This document shows, piece after piece, positions 61,201 through 64,000 of a DNA stretch of 64,000 nt. This DNA comes from Pegoplata infirma. Its lineage: Eukaryota; Arthropoda; Insecta; Diptera; Anthomyiidae. The DNA lies in assembly GCA_963921195.1 (NCBI GenBank), contig OY992537.1, forward strand, positions 54,832,313-54,896,312. Direction: 5' to 3'. The notes below the pieces were generated by a model, which saw only the letters and a list, made by a program, of their open reading frames with translations, did not search any database and had not been told where the DNA came from. The position numbers were made by a program, and so were the translations under genes. Each line of letters starts with the position of its first letter. Position 1 is the stretch's first letter.

Positions 61201-62161
61201 TCACCTTGATTTCCATTATCAGCAATTTGTGGAGTACCCGAAACTATTTTACGATTTTCCCAAACATTAGGATCTTCACGATTATGCACCATTGCAACAG
61301 GGGCAGCAATATTACCAACTTGATTTTGAGAATGTTGTTGCATACTCTGCAATTGTTGCTGTGGTGTTTGTTGCATTAGCGATGGTTGTTGATATAGCGG
61401 CAAAGAAGGTTTGTTAACAATTACATCTTGTGAAGATTTGACATTCGTATTAATATTATTAGTACTGGCGCCAGAACACTCAGGACCTTCATCGCTGCCA
61501 TCTTCACATTGTGGTATACCATCACAAGCATTATAAACTGCAATACATTCACCAGAATGACAGGCAAATTGGAAACGACCACATTGCACGGTAGAATTAA
61601 CTAAAATAGGAAAAATTTTTAGTTACAAATGTAAATTAATGATTGTAATAGATAACCACCGACCTTTTTGCATTAGATTTGTATCCAGGTTAGACAAACC
61701 ACCATTCAATGATTTTTTATTATTGTTGCTGGTGCCCATTGTTGGCACTCCCCCCTCAATATCGTTTAGTTTTTCTTTAACTTCCGGTTTCACTTTTAAA
61801 TTTGATAACTCCCATTCTTGTTGGGATATATTTGAGGTGCCACTATGCGGTACATGTACGGGCAGCGGATGGGCTGTGGTTACTTCACTTAGATGCCGCA
61901 TAACAGGTGTTAGAACAGCACTGGTGTAATTGGCGTGACGGGTGAATTTACAATGGAAATTTTCCGGTGTACCACATTCGAATAGATAACAGTAACCTTC
62001 CTTTTTACTTTCAAATACATAAACATCACATGACTCAGTTTCACAGCATAGACGTTGACATTCTTCCATCGTGTATAAATCTATGCCCTGTAGAAATTTA
62101 CCACCAATCGCTTGTGATTCACCCGTACGTATAATGGTATTTTTATGAACATCAAATTGGC
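42872..62161 (-). CDS. MANSC / LDL-receptor class A membrane protein (LRP11-like), 5' end outside window
   Basis: Four exons on - join in phase: 62161-61664, 61600-61205, 47298-46736 and 43234-42872 (1,820 nt). In order they encode a seven-cysteine MANSC domain, a short linker, one LDLa repeat (VQCGRFQFAC...CDG...DGSDE), a long Q- and P-rich stalk with an acidic patch, a K-rich juxtamembrane region, one transmembrane helix (AVLSLTLGLLITAALAILIG) and a 30-residue basic cytoplasmic tail. This domain set resembles LRP11/MANSC-domain proteins; the fly gene CG6739 may be the counterpart but I cannot verify this. A signal peptide must lie upstream. It would be a cell-surface protein with unknown ligand. 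Introns hold 3.4 kb and 13.9 kb of repeats. The gene converges on Ubc2. Confidence 0.85.
43950..46467 (+). pseudogene. Decayed second copy of the LOA-like element
   Basis: Recognisable pieces in order are an endonuclease start (VVQIKIHHCEA-like, GDANAHH), a linker, RT motifs (YRPISLSS-like, GTPQGGGMSPLLW), RNase H (NIFVDSLAALEA) and the knuckle (FRSCGEVEAE...CECPG). The 3' end matches the first element down to GCCCATCCAACC. Large deletions, stops and frameshifts occur. The catalytic ADD region is broken. It lies antisense to, and within an intron of, the membrane-protein gene. Confidence 0.85.
44277..44451. mobile_element. MITE, 175 bp, TTA target, inside the LOA copy
   Basis: The inverted ends share GTTAACTACCCTT and further in TATCTACTATT(T/A)(C/T)CCAGTATTG. 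TTA flanks it (44274-44276, 44452-44454). The intact LOA copy has ACCCTTAGGGAAG at this point, confirming the insertion. Confidence 0.87.
46736..47298 (-). CDS. Exon encoding the Q/P-rich stalk
   Basis: The acceptor CATTCTAG is followed by GTAACCC, completing the Gly codon of the previous exon. It contains a run of eight Pro, several Q runs and an acidic DSDEYEDSEEK patch. It ends AAAAAG before the donor GTAAAG; reading on past that donor hits TAA at 46700. Confidence 0.85.
47387..47952. mobile_element. Tc1/mariner-type MITE, 566 bp, TA target (copy 1)
   Basis: The ends are TACTCAGAAAATTATGT and, inverted, CACTCAAAAAATTATGT, each next to TA. It is filled with GTAGTT / AACTAC phrases. A sister copy is 53773-54308. 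Confidence 0.8.
48116..48807. repeat. Long perfect-looking palindrome with an extra half-arm
   Basis: The left arm 48116-48395 is followed by its inverted inner part (48396-48510) and then by the complete inverted arm (about 48520-48807). The unit centre is CATACAGACGTATG, seen twice. I found no mismatch between the arms. The arm sequence is non-coding. Confidence 0.85.
49380..50090 (-). repeat. Inverted copy of the 5826-6680 interspersed repeat
   Basis: On - it opens AAGTAAGAAAATTATAGTCG, then CCCGGAAAATGGG and the TGTATGGGGGCT phrases, ending near GTCCGTCCGTCC. A local palindrome around 49676 (TAGCCCCCATAC / GTATGGGGGCTA) lies inside. Confidence 0.6.
50470..51260. repeat. 21-bp minisatellite that reverses orientation
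   Basis: The unit is AAATACATTTGGACAATTTTA (21 bp). Roughly 8 units (50470-50640) run as the complement and about 29 (50650-51260) run direct, so the two parts can fold together. The period is a multiple of three, and several frames on both strands stay open by accident. Confidence 0.9.
51322..52520. mobile_element. Foldback element, 1.2 kb, with a MITE in one arm
   Basis: The left arm starts CTACTCTACAAAAATCC and the right arm ends with the partner. CCAGAAATATTTGCAAAAGA, GACACTCCAATAAAGA and GGCCTCCTTAACACGAAT have partners in the right arm. The right arm is interrupted by the 52276-52467 MITE. Confidence 0.75.
52276..52467. mobile_element. hAT MITE, 192 bp, target CTTTAGAA
   Basis: The ends CAGTGGTTCTCA and, inverted, CAATGCTTCTCA are typical of hAT elements. 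The 8-bp duplication CTTTAGAA is exact (52268-52275, 52468-52475). Confidence 0.9.
52732..53237. mobile_element. Tc1/mariner-type MITE, 506 bp, TA target
   Basis: The ends are CACTGAAAATAAAACCT and, inverted, CACTCAAAATAAAATCT, each beside TA. AGCAGA(A)AAATTTGCTGAAA phrases repeat inside. It holds a nested hairpin at 52892-52962. Confidence 0.78.
52892..52962. repeat. 71-bp hairpin nested in the MITE
   Basis: GACGAACGTCAAAAA ... TTTTTGACGTTCGTC are exact complements. The loop-side sequence TTTACATGTATTTTGTTTTT closely resembles the core of the unrelated hairpin at 28969-29102. Confidence 0.75.
53773..54308. mobile_element. Tc1/mariner-type MITE, 536 bp, TA target (copy 2)
   Basis: CACTCAGAAAATTATTT and, inverted, CACTCAAAAAATCAAC mark the ends, with TA on both sides. 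The inside aligns with 47387-47952 over its whole length. It has inserted in a TATACCCTC-type interspersed repeat. Confidence 0.8.
54740..54920 (+). repeat. TATACCCTC / GGAGGGTATA interspersed repeat fragment
   Basis: AATATATATACTTTTTGGGG, TTACAAACTTAT and CCACTAAGTGGAGGGTATA phrases match those at 26640, 43440 and 53700. Bases 54920-55580 repeat the phrases seen at 48880-49140 (CCGATTT, TTGAGATTT). Non-coding. Confidence 0.5.
55585..55700 (+). repeat. Two-unit tandem repeat near 55.6 kb
   Basis: ACACAATTCATCATTTGTAG and GCACAATTCATCATTTGTAG follow each other about 70 bases apart with GGGG(T)AATCC after each. Confidence 0.6.
55720..56580. other. Intronic interval without recognisable features
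   Basis: Within the long intron of the membrane-protein gene. Fewer repeats than elsewhere. Nothing coding seen. Confidence 0.35.
56585..57440 (-). pseudogene. LOA/R1-like non-LTR fragment, family B copy 2
   Basis: On - it carries a decayed RNase H (VYQEEMLAIKEVAEGL, NIAVKSLESMFLKTRFALNC) and 3' end, matching 28956-29938. Its tip keeps the uninterrupted GGTTAGGTTGTAAG site that is split by a hairpin in copy 1. Confidence 0.75.
57700..59060 (+). pseudogene. LOA/R1-like non-LTR fragment, family B, on + strand
   Basis: Small surviving motifs are a YKSPSYDGIIPPEVL reverse-transcriptase start near 57803, an EGSLLIKEHRK-like segment near 58050, and RNase H pieces (GFGVYSEDLSL, NRDIQGNCTANELARL, LQVPAEFE) to 59058. 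Many stops and frameshifts. The frame motifs match family B at 29.5 kb. Confidence 0.65.
59061..59765. other. Unassigned 0.7-kb segment between two retroelement fragments
   Basis: Its composition is more balanced than its surroundings and it has open frames on both strands (59270-59506 on -, 59484-59756 on +). No motif recognised. It directly follows a family B RNase H fragment and precedes family C, so it is probably part of another decayed element. Confidence 0.3.
59770..60904 (+). pseudogene. Non-LTR fragment, family C (RNase H and knuckle)
   Basis: VNIFTDGSKSKRME (near 59930), LFWLLGHNGIQGNGKVEELAKL (60180-60250), KRKWRE followed after a MITE by LTTCKISR, and a late MEHIFVTAQG knuckle region. 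It ends CCCTAACCTAACC near 60900. Stops and shifts throughout. Confidence 0.65.
60354..60550. mobile_element. hAT-like MITE, 197 bp, target GAGAGAAC
   Basis: The ends CATAGAGAAACATAGAGGCG and, inverted, CATAGAGTATACATAGAGGC share CATAGAGGCGAAGG. GAGAGAAC is duplicated exactly (60346-60353, 60551-60558). Removing one copy plus the MITE restores the family frame KWRE-LTTC. Confidence 0.88.
61205..61600 (-). CDS. Exon encoding the LDLa repeat
   Basis: After a 63-nt intron (acceptor TATTTTAG). It carries one complete LDL-receptor class A repeat with six Cys and the Ca-binding CEDGSDE. A Q-rich stretch follows. It ends CAAG|GTGAGT, splitting a Gly codon. Confidence 0.9.
61664..62161 (-). CDS. Exon encoding the MANSC domain
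   Basis: It starts after ATTTTATAG (acceptor, 2 nt into a codon) and ends AAAAAG before a weak donor, GTCGGT. The MANSC core runs from QFDVHKNTIIR through MEECQRLCCETESCDVY to CYLFECG...FHCKF. N-glycosylation sites NYT and NIS are present. No initiator, so an earlier exon is missing. Confidence 0.85.
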
Positions 62162-62214
62162 CTATAAAATAATGAAAGAGAAGTGAACACGATTTAATGA
62201 ATCATATATATGTA

Positions 62215-62460
62215 CAGTGCCGGTCAAAAAAATAGCACCACAAAAGTTTTTTTTTTTAATTTTATGCCTTTGAGTTTTTTCCGATAACATTTACAAATAT
62301 GTCTAACGGTCTTTACACAAAAAGAATATTTAAAAAAAATTACACAGATTAAAGACCCATCTGCTGCATCCTGTTTTCAGTGAGCGTGGCTTTTAAGCCA
62401 AAATTAGCCATATCAATCACCTATAAAACTACATAGTATATCTGCGAAACTTCTGATCAG
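62215..62460 (+). repeat. Tc1/mariner-like end, CAGTGCCGGTCAAAAAAAT
   Basis: CAGTGCCGGTCAAAAAAATA next to TA (62213-62214) is a typical Tc1/mariner terminus with AGCACC following. The other end is not seen; transposase is not preserved. Confidence 0.6.
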
Positions 62461-62474
62461 ACTTAAGGCTTCGA

Positions 62475-62925
62475 CACAATGTCGGAGTACTCTGTACTAC
62501 AGAGTACCATCTCTAAAAATAGAGATACCATCATAACAAAAATGTCTAAGTGCGAAAGAGAAAGGAACAAAATCCACTCTCTGGCATAGAGTACTCCGTC
62601 ATTGTGAATTCAGCTTTAAGCTGAATTCAGCTTCACGCTGAATTTACAATGACGGTGTATTTAAGCTGAATTCAGCTTCACGCTGAATTTACAATGACGT
62701 TGTATTCTGTGCCAGAGAGTGGATTTTGTTTCTTTCTCTTTCGCACTTAGACATTTTTTTATGATGGTATCTCTATTTTTAGAGATGGCTTTAAGCTGAA
62801 TTCAGCTTCACGCTGAATTTACAATGACGGTGTATTCTGTGCCAGAGAGTGGATTTTGTTCCTTTCTCTTTCGCACTTACACCTGCTTTGAATGATGTCA
62901 TCTCTATTTTTTAGATATAGTACTT
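62475..62925. repeat. Cluster of inverted and direct modules (GAATTCAGCTTCACGCTGAA)
   Basis: A module holding CAGAGAGTGGATTTTGTT, CTTTCTCTTTCGCACTTA and ATGGTATCTCTATTTTTAGA occurs once inverted (62505-62600) and twice direct (62705-62790, 62840-62920). They are joined by three copies of GAATTCAGCTTCACGCTGAA, itself near-palindromic. Confidence 0.75.
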
Positions 62926-62939
62926 CATTAGGTCGGTAA

Positions 62940-64000
62940 CATTAGTCGAGTGGTAGATCTTGTGAGTCGACACTTCATGATCTTGTTTTCAAGATTGAGA
63001 AGGGTCTTGATAAACAAAACTACACTTTGGGTGTATTTGTGGATATTGAGGAAGTCTTTGATTATGCCACCTTTGACTCTATGAAGGCTTCGGCTGAAGA
63101 GCATGGTGTGGATCCAGTTCTAGTCAAATGGATCTACTTTATGCTTCCTAATAGAATATTGACGGCTGAAAGTTAGTGGGGCACAAAAGTCACGATTGAG
63201 GTAAACATCCTACGCTGAAGTGTGTACTCTTCAACTGTCCACAGATGTAAAGTATTTAGGGGTCGCTCTGGATAACTAATGTGGACAAAACATGTTGAAC
63301 TTAAGGTATGTTGGGCGCACCGTATTTTCTGGCAGTGTCGGAGAGCTTTTGGGAAAACGTGGGGTCTAAAACCTTCGGGGATGCACTGGATATACCTAGA
63401 AGTCACTAGACCTTTTGTGACGCACGCGGCGGTTGTCTGGTGGCCGAGAACGCTAGTGAAATCTACACGGGCTCTGCTGGACGGACTACAAAGAGCTGCT
63501 TCCTTGGGCATTGCAGGCGCTAAGAGCACTGCACCACGCGCAGCTCTTAACGCTATATTGGAAATGCTTCCCTTGGATCTACATATCCAACGGGTAACCA
63601 TGAAATCTCTGTGCAGGCTCCGTAAAAATGGTTAACTGTTTAAGGGGCTTTCGGAACTTTGTCTGATGTTTGCCATGCTCTTAATCAGTATGACGCCTTG
63701 CATAGAGTTTGGTAGGAAGTTCAGTGTTAAGTTTTCGAGAAGGAAAGACTGGTTCGATCCAGATAAACTTCTCAGAAATTACTTTGATACCTTCTATACG
63801 GACGGTTCTTGTACCTTAGTTGGTTCTGGATCTGGTTGGTATTTGAATGACGAAACCAAATACTCTCATGCTATGGGCAAAATGGCAACAGTCTTTCAGA
63901 CTAAAGTGTTTGCTATTTTGGACGTAGCGACTTGGATAATTGAAAATAGATGGAGTGATAGGAAAATCAGTATCTGTAGTGACAGTCAAGCTGCACTCGA
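62940..64000 (+). pseudogene. Non-LTR fragment, family D, running off the window
   Basis: A reverse-transcriptase part (STLHDLVFKIEKGL, LGVFVDIEEVFD) is followed by a deletion that removes the catalytic box (about 63174-63230). Then come the thumb-like WQCRRAFGKTWGLKP and YGAVVWW-type segment (63279-63635) and RNase H (FYTDGSCTLVGSGSGWYL, ICSDSQAAL). It is a different family from the LOA copies. Confidence 0.75.

Noticed and set aside
63173..63601. 142-codon - strand frame
   Set aside because: Shadow of the family D reverse-transcriptase fragment on +.

Overview
The window looks like AT-rich nuclear DNA of a higher (probably calyptrate) fly. The evidence is a fly-type Ubc2 (UBE2E) gene with dipteran-style introns, LOA/R1-like and Ty3/gypsy retroelements, and many TATACCCTC / GTCCGTCTGTC interspersed repeats of the kind common in flies. 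It contains parts of two host genes. Nearly everything else is transposable elements, many nested in one another.

Host genes. Ubc2 lies on + with coding exons 31059-31746, 31815-31899 and 36869-36881. It encodes a 261-residue ubiquitin-conjugating enzyme; the last exon supplies only four codons after a 5-kb intron full of mobile DNA. Convergent to it on the - strand is a type I membrane protein gene with a MANSC domain, one LDL-receptor class A repeat, a Q/P-rich stalk, one transmembrane helix and a short tail. Its exons run from 62161 down to 42872, it includes a 14-kb intron of repeats, and its 5' end lies outside the window.

Region by region. (1) 0.2-5.7 kb: an almost intact LOA-like non-LTR element (-), with an ATGA overlap between ORF1 and ORF2 and a single in-frame TGA in ORF2, inserted in a CGAATATT-rich DNA repeat. 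(2) 5.8-9.6 kb: interspersed repeat, then an unassigned stretch with a possible - strand first exon. (3) 9.6-21.0 kb: a Ty3/gypsy LTR retrotransposon with intact gag and pol, a textbook GGGAAAC -1 frameshift site and LTRs differing at one position, but an anomalous left end. (4) 21-31 kb: small MITEs, a foldback element whose centre is an array of palindromic units, and a second foldback carrying three further insertions. (5) 31-37 kb: Ubc2, with a 1.28-kb terminal-inverted-repeat element and two back-to-back TTA-flanked MITEs in its last intron. (6) 37-43 kb: piggyBac-like MITE, hAT-like element, and a 0.95-kb hairpin. (7) 43-62 kb: the membrane-protein gene with intronic LOA remnant, long palindrome, orientation-switching minisatellite, foldback and several MITEs. 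(8) 62-64 kb: a mariner-like end, clustered inverted modules and another non-LTR fragment.

The strongest results are the insertion events with exact target-site duplications, three of them supported by a related uninterrupted copy or reading frame in the same window, and the gag-pol frameshift site. I saw no prokaryote-type system, CRISPR array, rRNA or convincing tRNA gene. No genuinely new biochemical system can be claimed from sequence alone; the best candidates for undescribed elements are at 24011-25291 and 32939-34219.
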